DNA of 64,000 bases from Blautia schinkii (GTDB lineage Bacteria > Bacillota > Clostridia > Lachnospirales > Lachnospiraceae), in contig NZ_JAAWUO010000012.1 in assembly GCF_013304825.1 (NCBI RefSeq), positions 62,001 to 126,000 of the forward strand, in the 5' to 3' direction. The position numbers and the translations under genes are program-made. Positions 23,888-33,351 of this stretch are shown one piece after another. Below the pieces are notes generated by a model that was not told the origin of the DNA, made no database searches, and was given only the letters and a program-made list of their open reading frames with translations. How positions within the stretch are numbered: position 1 is the stretch's first letter; the number at the start of each line of letters is the position of its first letter.

Positions 23888-24517
23888 ATGACAGGAAAAA
23901 CACACGCAGCAGTGGGACTTGGAACGGTACTGGCCGTAACGCAGCCGTCCACAGTTCACGGGATGATACTTGCGGCAGGAACAGGAATGCTTGGAGCACT
24001 GATCAGCGATATTGATGTGGGAACCTCCAAATCCCATAAGGATGCGGACCGGATCACGCTGGTCGCGGTTCTGCTTGTGGCAGCAGAGATCGCATTGAAT
24101 TATTTTTATGATTTTTCCATCTGGGAAAAGATCCGCAATAACCAGTCTATGGCGCCGGTTGCCATGGGAGTTATTCTTTTTATTGCAGTCTGTGCCTTTG
24201 GAAAAAATCAGCCACACCGGTCATTTATGCATTCGATCATGGCTATGGCTATTTTGAGTGCGGCCATATCCATGGTGTCAATGAAGCTGGTCTTTTACTT
24301 TGTGGTTGGATTTACATCACATCTGGTACTGGACTGCTTTAACCGGAAACGGGTACGGATCCTGTATCCGCTGCCGGGAGGCATTGCACTGGATTTCTGT
24401 AAGGCAGGAGGCTTTGTGGATTCCCTGCTTTTTAAGCTTGGATCTGTAGCTGTGATCTTTGAGATCGTATATCTGGCTGTGCAGATGGGAGAGAGCTGGA
24501 AGCTTTTTCAGATGTAG
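23888..24517 (+). CDS. Membrane-bound metal-dependent hydrolase, YdjM-like
   Basis: 209 residues with four or five membrane helices and the conserved polar residues of the YdjM/DUF457 family: TGKTHAAVG at the start, LISDIDVGTSKSHKDADR, then HRSFMHSIM and SHLVLDCFN. The His/Asp set suggests a metal site at the membrane. In other bacteria ydjM is SOS-induced; no LexA box was found here. ATG 23888 is chosen since AAGGGGAG precedes it; the frame from 23852 lacks a ribosome site. Biochemical role undetermined. Confidence 0.85.
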   Translation: MTGKTHAAVGLGTVLAVTQPSTVHGMILAAGTGMLGALISDIDVGTSKSHKDADRITLVAVLLVAAEIALNYFYDFSIWEKIRNNQSMAPVAMGVILFIAVCAFGKNQPHRSFMHSIMAMAILSAAISMVSMKLVFYFVVGFTSHLVLDCFNRKRVRILYPLPGGIALDFCKAGGFVDSLLFKLGSVAVIFEIVYLAVQMGESWKLFQM

Positions 24518-24592
24518 GAATGTTTTATTTACCGATTACGGATATTTTTATATGGGGCGGATATTGCAGGAACTGAAGGTTAAGACAAAAAA

Positions 24593-24631
24593 GGAGCAGA
24601 TTTTCCAAATGCGGAATATCTGCTCTTTTTT
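24593..24631 (+). terminator. Terminator after the YdjM-like gene
   Basis: GAGCAGATTTTCC pairs with GGAATATCTGCTC around AAATGC (one mismatch), followed by TTTTTT. Confidence 0.85.
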
Positions 24632-24668
24632 AACCGAGTGCGGATCATGAATATCCGACTGACGGTTT
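24632..24668. repeat. Dispersed palindromic repeat, short copy
   Basis: AACCG-AGT-GCGGAT-CATGA-ATATCCG-ACTGA-CGGTT: nested inverted repeats. The core GCGGATNNNNNATATCCGANTGAC also occurs at 44175-44195 and in altered form at 39386-39410. It lies between convergent genes. Confidence 0.6.
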
Positions 24669-24678
24669 ATAAGTGTGA

Positions 24679-25887
24679 TCATTTATTCTTTCTGATCCTG
24701 CAGGCGCATGCTGTGTAAAGTACGTCTGTGGAAGAGTTCAGTGCTGTCTCACAGGAATCCTGGATAACGCCTACGATAAAGCCAACACCAACAACCTGCA
24801 TGGCAACATCATTTGGGATTCCGAAAAGGCTGCAGGCCATCGGGATCAGAAGAAGAGAACCGCCGGCAACTCCGGAAGCACCAGCCGCACTTGCAGCAGC
24901 AAGGATGCAGAGGATAAGAGCGGTTGGGAAGTCTACGCTGATACCAAGTGTATGTGCAGCAGCCAGAGCCATGATGGAAATGGTGATCGCTGCACCACCC
25001 ATGTTGATGGTTGCACCAAGAGGGATGGAGATGGAGTATGTATCCTCATCAAGTCCCAGATCCTTGCAGAGCTCCATGTTTACCGGAATGTTGGCAGCAG
25101 AGCTTCTTGTAAAGAAAGCTGTGATACCACTGTCCTTCAGGCAGCGCAGAACCAGCGGATACGGATTCTGGCGTGTGCAGATGAAGGTAACGATCGGGTT
25201 GATCACCAGTGCAACAAAGAACATGGTTCCCACCAGTACACAGATCAGACGGCCATAGCTTAAAAGAACGCCAAGTCCCTGCTCGGAGATGGTTGTGAAG
25301 ATCAGACCCATGATACCAAATGGAGCAAGGCTAATGATCCATCTTACTGCTGTGGAGGTTGCATCGGAAATGTTTTCGATGACAGTCTTGGTAGTTTCGC
25401 TTGCAGCCTTCAGCGCGATACCGAAGATGATTGCCCATGCAAGGATACCGATGTAGTTTGCATTTACAAGTGCGTCAACCGGGTTGGAAACAATGTTCAT
25501 CAGAAGATTTTTGAGGACCTCTGCAACACCGCTTGGCGGAGTGACGTCGGAAGTATTTGTATTTTCGGAGAAAGTCAGCATGATCGGAAACAGGCGACTG
25601 GAAATCACAGCTGCCAGTGCTGAGAGTACATTTCCCAGAAGATAAAGTACAACAACGAATTTCATGTTTGTTTTCTGGCCTTTTCCCATGTGGCACAGAG
25701 AGCTCATTACCAGGAAGAACACCAGAAGCGGGGCAATTCCACGGAGAGCACCGACGAACAGATCACCGAGAATGGAGATCACAGATGCCTGAGGGATCGC
25801 AAGTCCGAGAATGATACCAATGATCAGACCACATATGATACGCTTGATCAGGTTGATGCTGTTCCATTTTTGAATCAGGTTTTTCAT
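24679..25887 (-). CDS. sstT: Serine/threonine:Na+ symporter
   Basis: 402 residues, eight or more membrane helices, of the DAACS (glutamate/aspartate symporter) family. SstT hallmarks: an N-terminal [20 protein letters not shown], the re-entrant loop serine stretch [17 protein letters not shown], and the Na+-binding motif [15 protein letters not shown]. The length fits SstT. ATG 25887 has AAGAGGAAA upstream; the longer frame to 25971 is rejected. Imports L-serine and L-threonine. Single gene; no amino-acid catabolic genes are beside it. Confidence 0.95.
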   Translation of the reverse strand: MKNLIQKWNSINLIKRIICGLIIGIILGLAIPQASVISILGDLFVGALRGIAPLLVFFLVMSSLCHMGKGQKTNMKFVVVLYLLGNVLSALAAVISSRLFPIMLTFSENTNTSDVTPPSGVAEVLKNLLMNIVSNPVDALVNANYIGILAWAIIFGIALKAASETTKTVIENISDATSTAVRWIISLAPFGIMGLIFTTISEQGLGVLLSYGRLICVLVGTMFFVALVINPIVTFICTRQNPYPLVLRCLKDSGITAFFTRSSAANIPVNMELCKDLGLDEDTYSISIPLGATINMGGAAITISIMALAAAHTLGISVDFPTALILCILAAASAAGASGVAGGSLLLIPMACSLFGIPNDVAMQVVGVGFIVGVIQDSCETALNSSTDVLYTACACRIRKNK

Positions 25888-26072
25888 AACTAGTTTCCTC
25901 TTTCCTATTGTGTGAGTGTGCTGGAAAATGCTGAGCCGCAAAGCAATGATCCGATGTAAAAGACAGATCATTATAAGCCGGTACTACTGCATCACGTAAA
26001 AGCACAATAAGATAATTATATACAATTATGTCCGTCTTGTAAAGACAAATGTACATAAAACGCGAGGAAGAT

Positions 26073-26107
26073 ATAAAAAAGCACCAGATCAATGCTTCGT
26101 CTGGCGC
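26073..26107 (-). terminator. Terminator of the second MATE gene
   Basis: Minus strand AGCGCCAGAC...(loop)...TCTGGTGCT followed by TTTTTTATA, 16 bases after the stop. Confidence 0.78.
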
Positions 26108-26122
26108 TATATATTTGAAGTT

Positions 26123-27478
26123 TCAGGTCCGAATTTTCCGGAAGCTTACAGCAAAGAACAGAACTTCCGCAAAGCCAGTAATTCCCCATGAGAAAATATA
26201 CAGAAGATAAAGTGAGGAAATGGTCTGGAAGTGTGCGAACACCGTATAGAACCAGATAACACGGAATACACAGGATCCCAGAATGATGATGATGGTCGGT
26301 GGGATACTTTTTCCGATGCCACGGGAAGCGGCGATACTGCAATCCATAAAACAGCTGAAGGCGTAGCTGAAGCCCATGATCCGGATCCTCTCCATGCCTG
26401 CATCTATGACGGCCGGTTCTGTGGCAAACAGTGACAGAAACTGCGGACCGAAAACAAGAAGCAGCCCACCAAGGATCGCGCCTGCGATGAAGGCATATGT
26501 AAGGCTGATCCCATAAGTCTTCAGCATACGTTTTTTATTTCCGGCACCCCAGTTCTGACCGATGAAGCTTGCGCATGCAGTATAGAAAGCAAACATGACG
26601 TTGTAGACCAGAGAGTCTGCATTTGCAGCGGCGGCATTTCCGGAAACCGTGATTGCATCGAAGGAGTTGACGCCGGCCTGTACGAACAGATTTGCAATGG
26701 CAAAAATTCCGTTCTGCAAACCTGTGGGAATGCCAAGAAGCAGTACTGCTTTACAGGCCTTCGGGTGAAGACGGAGCTTACGCAGGGATACCCTGCATTC
26801 ATCTTTTCTCCGGAGGAGGTGGATCATTACCAGAGCTGCGGATATATACAGGGCGATCGCACTGGCAGTTGCCACACCTGCGGCAGCCATATGACAGACG
26901 ATAACGAAAAACAGGTTCAGAAGAACATTGATCACTCCGGCAATGGAAAGATAGATCAGTGGTCTTTTCGTATCTCCGCGGGCACTTAATACGCCGTTAC
27001 CGAAATTGTATACGGCCATGGCCGGCATACCCAGAGCATAAATCTTCATATATAAAACAGCCTGATCCATCAGCTCCGGTTTCGTATTCATCATGGACAG
27101 CATCTGTCCGGAAAACAGAAGACAGACGACACAGACCAGAAGTCCTGCGATGGCACAGAGAAGAAGAGATGTATGGATCGTTTCTTCGGTACCTTTTCTG
27201 TTTTCGGCACCAAGCTCGTGGGCTACACGAACATTGACTCCTGCGCCCATTCCGATCAGGATTCCGGTAAATAAAGTGACCAGCAGAGTTGTGGAACCCA
27301 CAGCTCCAAGTGCCATGTAATCTGCAAATCGCCCCACAACCGCAACATCACTTAAGTTAAAAAGAACCTCCAACACCTGGGACCCCATCAGGGGAAGGCT
27401 GAAAAGGAGGAGATTTTTCCAGAGAGAGCCGGAGGTCATCTCTATGGAATGCGTATTCTTTTTTTCATTTTCACACAT
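26123..27478 (-). CDS. MATE-family efflux transporter
   Basis: 451 residues, 12 helices, MATE family: SLWKNLLLFSLPLMGSQVLEV, LSDVAVVGRFADYMALGAVG, GAGVNVRVAHELGAENRKG, and in the second half LLGIPTGLQNGIFAIANLFVQ and AASRGIGKSIPP. It is only distantly similar to the MATE protein at 14164 and belongs to a different branch. The ribosome site is weak (GAGGTAAGC about nine bases upstream). No local regulator. Substrate not predictable. Confidence 0.94.
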   Translation of the reverse strand: MCENEKKNTHSIEMTSGSLWKNLLLFSLPLMGSQVLEVLFNLSDVAVVGRFADYMALGAVGSTTLLVTLFTGILIGMGAGVNVRVAHELGAENRKGTEETIHTSLLLCAIAGLLVCVVCLLFSGQMLSMMNTKPELMDQAVLYMKIYALGMPAMAVYNFGNGVLSARGDTKRPLIYLSIAGVINVLLNLFFVIVCHMAAAGVATASAIALYISAALVMIHLLRRKDECRVSLRKLRLHPKACKAVLLLGIPTGLQNGIFAIANLFVQAGVNSFDAITVSGNAAAANADSLVYNVMFAFYTACASFIGQNWGAGNKKRMLKTYGISLTYAFIAGAILGGLLLVFGPQFLSLFATEPAVIDAGMERIRIMGFSYAFSCFMDCSIAASRGIGKSIPPTIIIILGSCVFRVIWFYTVFAHFQTISSLYLLYIFSWGITGFAEVLFFAVSFRKIRT

Positions 27479-27612
27479 AGCTTACCTCATAAAAAATTAT
27501 AAAAAATTCCTTCATCCAAGGTATACAATACTATGTTGAAATAGGTTTGTAAAGAGGGGAAAATGGCTCTTTCGCCAGGCGCAGAGGTTTGTTTTTATTT
27601 ATAGATTCTACA

Positions 27613-27640
27613 TTGATTTCAGTACGAACAATGATATAAT
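27613..27640 (+). promoter_or_regulatory. Sigma-A promoter for the flavodiiron protein
   Basis: TTGATT, 16 bases, TATAAT, about 78 bases before the start codon. Confidence 0.6.
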
Positions 27641-27717
27641 AAATGAGAGCAATAAGAAAGTATTTTCAGAAATATTGGAAATATAAAATACAGCAGACTA
27701 AGGAGGAACTCAATACA

Positions 27718-28875
27718 ATGAAAATCGGAAATGATATTTACTATGTAGGTGTAAATGACCATCAGGTAGATCTGTTCGAGGGACAGTATGTAGTGCCAAA
27801 CGGAATGTCCTACAACTCCTATGTGATCAAAGATGAGAAAATCGCAGTTATGGACACTGTAGATGCCGGCTTCACAGAAGAATGGCTTGGAAAAGTAGCA
27901 GAAATTCTGGATGGCGCGAAACCGGATTATCTTGTAGTTCAGCATATGGAGCCGGACCATGCCGCAAACATTGAGAATTTCATGAAAGCATACCCGGATA
28001 CAACTGTTGTTGCCAACACAAAAACCTTCACTATGATGGAGAATTTCTTTCGTGGAATGAATCTGGAAGGAAAGAAACATATTGTAGCAAATGGTGACAC
28101 CCTGACACTTGGAAAACATGTCCTTACTTTCGTATTTGCACCGATGGTTCACTGGCCGGAGGTTATGGTTACATATGATAGCACAGACAAGGTTCTGTTT
28201 TCAGCAGACGGCTTCGGCAAATTCGGAGCTCTTGATGTAGAAGAGGATTGGGACTACGAAGCACGCCGTTATTATATCGGAATCGTCGGAAAATATGGCC
28301 CGCAGGTACAGAAGCTTCTCAAAGCAGCAGCAACTCTGGATATCCAGACTATCTGCCCGCTCCACGGACCGGTTCTTACCGAGAATCTTGGACATTATCT
28401 GGAGAAATATGATATCTGGTCTTCTTATAAAGTAGAGAGTGAAGGTGTAATGATCGCCTACACATCTGTATACGGACATACAAAGAAAGCAGCAGAGCTT
28501 CTTGCACAGAAGCTGGAGGAAAAGGGCTGCCCGAAGGTTGTTGTCTGCGATCTTGCAAGAGAAGACATGGCAGAGGCAGTGGGGGATGCTTTCCGCTACG
28601 GCAAGCTGGTACTGGCCAGCATTACATACAACGGAGAAGCATTCCCGTTTATGCGTACATTCATCGAGAACCTGACAGAACGTAATTACCAGAACCGCAC
28701 CATCGGCCTCATTGAGAACGGAAGCTGGGCACCGACAGCAGCCAAAGTCATGAAAGGAATGTTCGAGAAGAGCAAAAATATCACATGGCTTGAGAACAAT
28801 GTAAAGATCATGTCCTCTCTCAGCGATGAGAATGTGGCAGAGATCGATGCAATGGCAGAGGAGCTCTGCAAGTAA
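27718..28875 (+). CDS. fprA: FprA-family A-type flavodiiron protein
   Basis: 385 residues. The N-terminal metallo-beta-lactamase-like domain carries the diiron ligands (H-x-E-x-D-H in QHMEPDHAAN, further His in PMVHWPEVMV, Asp in FSADGFG and His in CPLHGPV). The C-terminal flavodoxin domain binds FMN (AYTSVYGHTKKAAELL, LASITYNGEAFPFM). Such enzymes reduce O2 to water, and sometimes NO, with electrons from rubredoxin or F420-like donors, protecting strict anaerobes. ATG 27718 has AAGGAGGAA in front; the frame to 27643 is rejected. Monocistronic between its promoter and a large terminator. Confidence 0.95.
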   Translation: MKIGNDIYYVGVNDHQVDLFEGQYVVPNGMSYNSYVIKDEKIAVMDTVDAGFTEEWLGKVAEILDGAKPDYLVVQHMEPDHAANIENFMKAYPDTTVVANTKTFTMMENFFRGMNLEGKKHIVANGDTLTLGKHVLTFVFAPMVHWPEVMVTYDSTDKVLFSADGFGKFGALDVEEDWDYEARRYYIGIVGKYGPQVQKLLKAAATLDIQTICPLHGPVLTENLGHYLEKYDIWSSYKVESEGVMIAYTSVYGHTKKAAELLAQKLEEKGCPKVVVCDLAREDMAEAVGDAFRYGKLVLASITYNGEAFPFMRTFIENLTERNYQNRTIGLIENGSWAPTAAKVMKGMFEKSKNITWLENNVKIMSSLSDENVAEIDAMAEELCK

Positions 28876-28922
28876 TTTCTGAATGTCAGAACAGCTTATA
28901 AAAAATAAAGATATAACATAAT

Positions 28923-29015
28923 AAAAAGACGTGGACCCGGATTGATATGTTCGTTCATTTACTGAGTTGTTAATGAACGAAATATAGCGATCCGTAAGTC
29001 CGCGTCTTTTTTATT
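28923..29015. terminator. Large two-stem bidirectional terminator
   Basis: Outer stem AAAAAGACG(T)GGACCCGGAT with ATCCGTAAGTCCGCGTCTTTTTT; inner stem TTCGTTCATT with AATGAACGAA. Serves the flavodiiron gene (+) and the convergent GH13 gene (-). Confidence 0.8.
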
Positions 29016-29079
29016 TACTTGAATAACAAATTAAAGGTAAGTCCGTGATTTCATGATCCTGGAAATTGCCACAGGATCA

Positions 29080-30915
29080 TTATATCCTCTTACACCACAT
29101 AAATCCATAGGCTGGAAGTACTACGTCCTTAAGTTCCAGTGTCTGTCCGGTGATCAGATCGCGGAAAGTTCCCTCCTCCTGCATCCAGGCAGTTTTTTCA
29201 CTGTCGCTGAAGTTGAAGATTCCGATAAAGCGGTCATCTCCCTTCTGACGGAGGATACAGAGAATACTGTCATCATGAACATCATATGTATACACATCAC
29301 AGTCCTTATCAAAAACAGATTCCTGGCTGCGGATCTGCTCCATGCGGCTAAGAGTCTGGAAGATCTGTCCCTCAACGGAGGATTTTGAGTTTCTTTTTCC
29401 GGCAAGCTCCCACTGGAAAGCACCACGGTGGATATAGCGGGAATCTGCAGCCTTATCCGGATCCTCTTTATAGGAATAATCATTGAGACGTCCGATTTCA
29501 TCGGAGCTGTAAAGCATCGGGATTCCGGACTGGGTAAGCATATATGCGTGAAGCATCAAATCCTCGCGGATACCCCTTTTCAGCTTCTCGTCATCTTTTT
29601 CAAAAAGAGCAGCCTCGATCCCGCACATGGAAGCAGTAGTTCCGCAGAAGCGGGCATCCTGAGTTACCGGGTCATCATTATAGAGCTCTCCGCGGCTGTC
29701 GCTTCCCGGATGCTTTCCTGTAAAGAAATCATTCAGGTAACGCTTATGGGATGGCTCATCCATGTCCCATTCTTTCAGGGTGGCGAAATCAAGTCCCCAG
29801 CCGATATCGTCATGGCAGCGGAGATAATTCAGGAAGGTGTACTGCTTCGGAAGGCTGTTTACAATATCCATCTGTTTTTTCAGAAGGCGGATATCACGAG
29901 TGGCAATGCTGTTCCAGGTTGTAGCCATGGTTGTTACATTGTAAAGCATATGGCATTCCGGCTTCTCTACGGTTCCGAAATAGGGAACAACCTTCTCCGG
30001 CTCCATAACGACCTCACCCAGAAGTACAACACTTGGGCAGACGATCTCGGCGATCATACGCATCATACGAACGATCGTATGCACCTGCTTCAGGTTACGG
30101 CAGGGAGTTCCCAGTTCCTTCCAGATATACGGAACCGCATCGATACGGATCACGTCCATTCCCTGGTTTGCAAGGAAGAGGAAGTTGTACATCATCTCAT
30201 TGAAAACACGGGGATTGCCGTAATTCAGATCCCACTGGTACGGATAAAAGGTAGTCATGACATAGTGACCGATATCCGGAAGCCAGGTAAAGTTCCCCGG
30301 AGCAGTGGTCGGGAATACCTGTGGTACGGTCTTTTCGTACTCGTCCGGGATCTCACGGTTGTTGTAGAAGAAGTAACGGCTCATATATTCGCCGTCACCC
30401 TGGCGTGCTTTTTTGGCCCACTCATGATCCTCGGAGGTGTGGTTCATAACAAAATCCATACACAGGTTCATTCCGTTTTTGTGGCATTTATCTGCAAGGG
30501 CAGCCAGGTCCTTCATAGTACCAAGGTCCGGGCGGACTTTGCGGAAGTCGGCTACTGCGTAACCACCGTCGGAACGGCCCTTCGGAGTGTCCAGAAACGG
30601 CATCAGATGCAGGCAGTTCACGTTGCATTCCTTAAGATATGGAAGCTTGGCAGAAACTCCCTTGATGTTGCCGGCAAAATTGTCAATATAGAGCATCATG
30701 CCAAGCATATCCTTCTGGCGGAACCAGTCCGGATTTTTTTCTCTTTCCAGGTCGCGGTTTTTGAGCGCGCGGCGGCGTGCTGTAAAATACTGGTACATCT
30801 GGTCGCAGAGCTCTGCAAACATATCGTCATTGTGATAAAGCTCTGTGTACAGCCATCGAAGCTCGTCGTGATGATGGTTTAAACGTTCCTGAAAAATTTC
30901 CTGATCTTTTTTCAT
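29080..30915 (-). CDS. GH13 amylosucrase-like enzyme (subfamily 4)
   Basis: 611 residues, no signal peptide. A helical N-terminal domain (about 1-90) precedes the catalytic barrel. GH13 sites: YVKECNVNCLHLMPFL-type region I, MDFVMNHTS, the nucleophile Asp in VIRIDAVPYIWKELGT, the acid/base Glu in LLGEVV, and LRCHDDIGW. The stretch DAVPYIWK...NLKQVH and HDDIGW is close to amylosucrase of Neisseria as I remember it. Family members act on sucrose, making glucan or glucose plus fructose. The divergent sucrose/fructan locus next door supports a sucrose role; a sucrose hydrolase is equally possible. ATG 30915 has GGGAGGA upstream and is preferred to 30993. Confidence 0.88.
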   Translation of the reverse strand: MKKDQEIFQERLNHHHDELRWLYTELYHNDDMFAELCDQMYQYFTARRRALKNRDLEREKNPDWFRQKDMLGMMLYIDNFAGNIKGVSAKLPYLKECNVNCLHLMPFLDTPKGRSDGGYAVADFRKVRPDLGTMKDLAALADKCHKNGMNLCMDFVMNHTSEDHEWAKKARQGDGEYMSRYFFYNNREIPDEYEKTVPQVFPTTAPGNFTWLPDIGHYVMTTFYPYQWDLNYGNPRVFNEMMYNFLFLANQGMDVIRIDAVPYIWKELGTPCRNLKQVHTIVRMMRMIAEIVCPSVVLLGEVVMEPEKVVPYFGTVEKPECHMLYNVTTMATTWNSIATRDIRLLKKQMDIVNSLPKQYTFLNYLRCHDDIGWGLDFATLKEWDMDEPSHKRYLNDFFTGKHPGSDSRGELYNDDPVTQDARFCGTTASMCGIEAALFEKDDEKLKRGIREDLMLHAYMLTQSGIPMLYSSDEIGRLNDYSYKEDPDKAADSRYIHRGAFQWELAGKRNSKSSVEGQIFQTLSRMEQIRSQESVFDKDCDVYTYDVHDDSILCILRQKGDDRFIGIFNFSDSEKTAWMQEEGTFRDLITGQTLELKDVVLPAYGFMWCKRI

Positions 30916-31076
30916 GATTTCCTCCCTGAATAGATATTTATAGATGTCGGGAAACCTGTAAAATATTTCCCGGCGGTAATGGTTATCTGACATTTTTCCA
31001 CAGAATTATAGCATGAAGTTTCCAGTACATGAATATACGGGTTGTTATGGAATATGGAAAAATGTTGTAAGTATTT

Positions 31077-32105
31077 TCAGTCTCCTGTTGTCTGCCGTCG
31101 TATCAGAACAGGAGTGATCTTTTTGTGGATCGGTTTTTGAAGCGGTGCCGGTTTTCTTTTCTTCATTTCGTTCATCTGTTCCACAAGCAGTTCCATGGTA
31201 GTCTGTGCGATCACATCAATCTGCTGTCCAATAGTAGTGATCGGGATGATGGACTCCGCAGCAATGGGTGAATTATCGAATCCGATGATCTGATATTCAT
31301 CCGGCAGACAGTTGTATTTCTGGAAGATCAGATTGAGAAATATATTTGCGTAAGTATCATTGGATAAAAATATGCCTTTTTTCTGACCGGAATATTTACT
31401 GTCAATATCCTGAAAGATCACACGCATCTGTTCAAAAAGCTCCTGATAGGAATCACCGGAAACATTAAGGTTCAGTTCATAAGGAACATGATATTCCCGG
31501 CATGTTTCCTCAAAGGCACGGATACGGTCATAAGCCGGAATATTCTCAGGTACATGGACATTGATGTGGATTAGTACATCACACTGATTACGTATCAGCA
31601 GAGAAGTAGCCTGCATGCTGCCCATGTAATTGTCTGTTGTAACGCTGCATATATGTTCTGCTTCACGTTCAATGGCGATCACAGGAATATTATAGGAAGC
31701 CAGTTTTTCAGAGGAAAGAGTATGGCTGAGAACAATAAGTCCTTCAATCTTATAAGCCATCAGCTCGTCCAGATACTGCATTTCTTTCTCCGGGCCGCCA
31801 TCACTGACAAAAACCAGAAATTTGTAATGATAATCGGAGTAACTTCGAAGAAGCTGTGTCAGCATTTCGGAATAATAATGAAGATAAAGGTTCGGGACAA
31901 TGATCCCTACAAATTCGCTTTTTCCATTGGCAAGAACCCTGGCAAGCTTGTTTTTTCTGTAGCCGAGCTCATCAAGGGCTTTTGCGATCTTTTCCTGATT
32001 TTCCAGGGTCAGAGAATCCGGATGATTGAAATATCTGGAGATCGTAGTCTTGGAAAAACCAGTGTATTCTGCAATATCGGCAAATGTTACCTGTTTTTTA
32101 GCCAT
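31077..32105 (-). CDS. LacI-family regulator of the sucrose/fructan operon
   Basis: 342 residues: an N-terminal HTH (TFADIAEYTGFSKTTISRYF, hinge ELGYRKNKLARVLANGKS) and a periplasmic-binding-like sensor domain. It is of the CscR/SacR-type order seen beside GH32 genes. The start is ATG 32105 with AAAGGAG upstream; the frame to 32222 would read through the promoter. Perfect ACCGGT-centred palindromes lie in front of it (32259-32274) and at the start of the divergent transporter operon (32337-32354), so it should repress both. Effector likely sucrose, fructose-containing sugar or its phosphate; inferred from target genes. Confidence 0.93.
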   Translation of the reverse strand: MAKKQVTFADIAEYTGFSKTTISRYFNHPDSLTLENQEKIAKALDELGYRKNKLARVLANGKSEFVGIIVPNLYLHYYSEMLTQLLRSYSDYHYKFLVFVSDGGPEKEMQYLDELMAYKIEGLIVLSHTLSSEKLASYNIPVIAIEREAEHICSVTTDNYMGSMQATSLLIRNQCDVLIHINVHVPENIPAYDRIRAFEETCREYHVPYELNLNVSGDSYQELFEQMRVIFQDIDSKYSGQKKGIFLSNDTYANIFLNLIFQKYNCLPDEYQIIGFDNSPIAAESIIPITTIGQQIDVIAQTTMELLVEQMNEMKKRKPAPLQKPIHKKITPVLIRRQTTGD

Positions 32106-32258
32106 AAAAAAATAGTCTCCTTTTAACAGCAGAAAGTTATGATACGGAATGCAGATGTGATCATATAAGAGAAATCTGCAGACCGTACAGGATAATTGGA
32201 TTGATGTAATTAAGTATAACAATACAGACGTTAAATAGCAATAAAAAAATAACCAGTT

Positions 32259-32274
32259 AAGTTACCGGTAACTT
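32259..32274. promoter_or_regulatory. LacI operator O1
   Basis: AAGTTACCGGTAACTT, a perfect 16-bp palindrome with the central CG of LacI-family sites, about 155 bases upstream of the regulator start. With O2 78 bases away, DNA looping is possible. Confidence 0.85.
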
Positions 32275-32299
32275 TTCTTAAATAAATTAACAAAAAAGG

Positions 32300-32364
32300 T
32301 TGACAGAAGCTATGGCATATAGTAGTATCAAATTATAAAGTAACCGGTTACTTTACCGGTTACT
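32300..32364 (+). promoter_or_regulatory. Transporter-GH32 operon promoter with operators O2 and O3
   Basis: TTGACA (32300-32305), 17 bases, TAGTAT (32323-32328). O2 is the perfect palindrome AAAGTAACCGGTTACTTT (32337-32354) at the start of transcription. A direct half-repeat ACCGGTTACT (32355-32364) forms a third, partial site. Confidence 0.87.
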
Positions 32365-32401
32365 AAATAAGAACGAAAGAACAAAAAGGGAGGAAAAGAG
32401 A

Positions 32402-33340
32402 ATGAAAAAAGGTTCTGCGAAAGCTGTCCCGGCAGGAAAAAGAACTGCTGCAGAAAAGCTTCAATATGTGAAAAAGAACTGGCAGCTGTATGTGTTTTTT
32501 CTGTTGCCTGCACTTCTTCTGACGATCATCTTCAAATACGTGCCCATGGGTGGCGTACTGATCGCTTTTGAGGACTACAATGTCATTGATGGTGTATTTG
32601 GAAGCAAATGGGTAGGACTGGAATACTTCCGGAGATTTCTGGCATCACCGGATTTTATGAATTATCTTGTGAACACTCTGAAACTGAGTATTTACGGACT
32701 ACTGTGGGGATTTCCGATTCCAATCATCCTGGCACTTCTTCTGAATCAGATCCGGAGAGCCGGGATCAGGAAAAAAATTCAGCTTCTGATCTATGCGCCG
32801 AATTTTATTTCCGTTATCGTACTCTGTGGTATGGTTCGTATGTTTCTTTCACCGGTAGGTCCGCTGAATAAACTGATCGGTTCTGATGCCAACTGGATGA
32901 CCATGCCGGCAGCATTTCGTACCATTTACATAGCCAGCGGAATCTGGCAGACAGCCGGATGGGCATCCATTATGTATACAGCAGCACTTGCCAATGCAAG
33001 TAAGGATCTGGAAGAGGCAGCAGTGGTGGATGGAGCAAATATTCTGCAGCAGATCTGGTATGTACAGCTTCCGGCTATTAAAAACATCATTGTGATCCAG
33101 TTTATTCTTCAGGCCGGAAATATTATGAGCATTGGTTTTGAAAAAGCATATGCACTGCAGACAGATATGAACCTTCCTGCATCTGAGATTCTTTCTACTT
33201 ATGTATACAGAATCGGTCTTCTGAATGGAGACTATGGATATTCTACAGCAGTGGGGCTGTTTAATTCAGTGATCAATGTAATTCTTTTGATCTTTGTAAA
33301 CTGGGTAGTCAAGAAACTGAATGACGGAGAGGGATTATAG
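32402..33340 (+). CDS. Sugar ABC permease, LplB type
   Basis: 312 residues, six membrane helices. The first is near 30-50 (YVFFLLPALLLTIIFKYVP); GGVLIAFEDYNV is typical of LplB/YteP permeases for polysaccharide fragments. The EAA loop that contacts the ATPase is EEAAVVDGANILQQIWYVQLP. First gene of the operon controlled by the LacI protein; GGGAGG lies nine bases before ATG. It pairs with the next permease and the lipoprotein after it. No ATPase gene is in the operon, so a shared MsmK-like ATPase encoded elsewhere must energise it. Confidence 0.94.
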   Translation: MKKGSAKAVPAGKRTAAEKLQYVKKNWQLYVFFLLPALLLTIIFKYVPMGGVLIAFEDYNVIDGVFGSKWVGLEYFRRFLASPDFMNYLVNTLKLSIYGLLWGFPIPIILALLLNQIRRAGIRKKIQLLIYAPNFISVIVLCGMVRMFLSPVGPLNKLIGSDANWMTMPAAFRTIYIASGIWQTAGWASIMYTAALANASKDLEEAAVVDGANILQQIWYVQLPAIKNIIVIQFILQAGNIMSIGFEKAYALQTDMNLPASEILSTYVYRIGLLNGDYGYSTAVGLFNSVINVILLIFVNWVVKKLNDGEGL

Positions 33341-33351
33341 GAGGTGCTGTT

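Noticed and set aside
29428..30882. A 484-codon open frame on the plus strand.
   Set aside because: It lies fully opposite the GH13 gene, which has intact catalytic motifs and a good start. The plus-strand product has no recognisable domain and is an antisense artefact.
32281..32400. Riboswitch or T-box leader in front of the sugar permease gene.
   Set aside because: The structure seen is explained by palindromic LacI operators; no conserved aptamer pattern or terminator is present.
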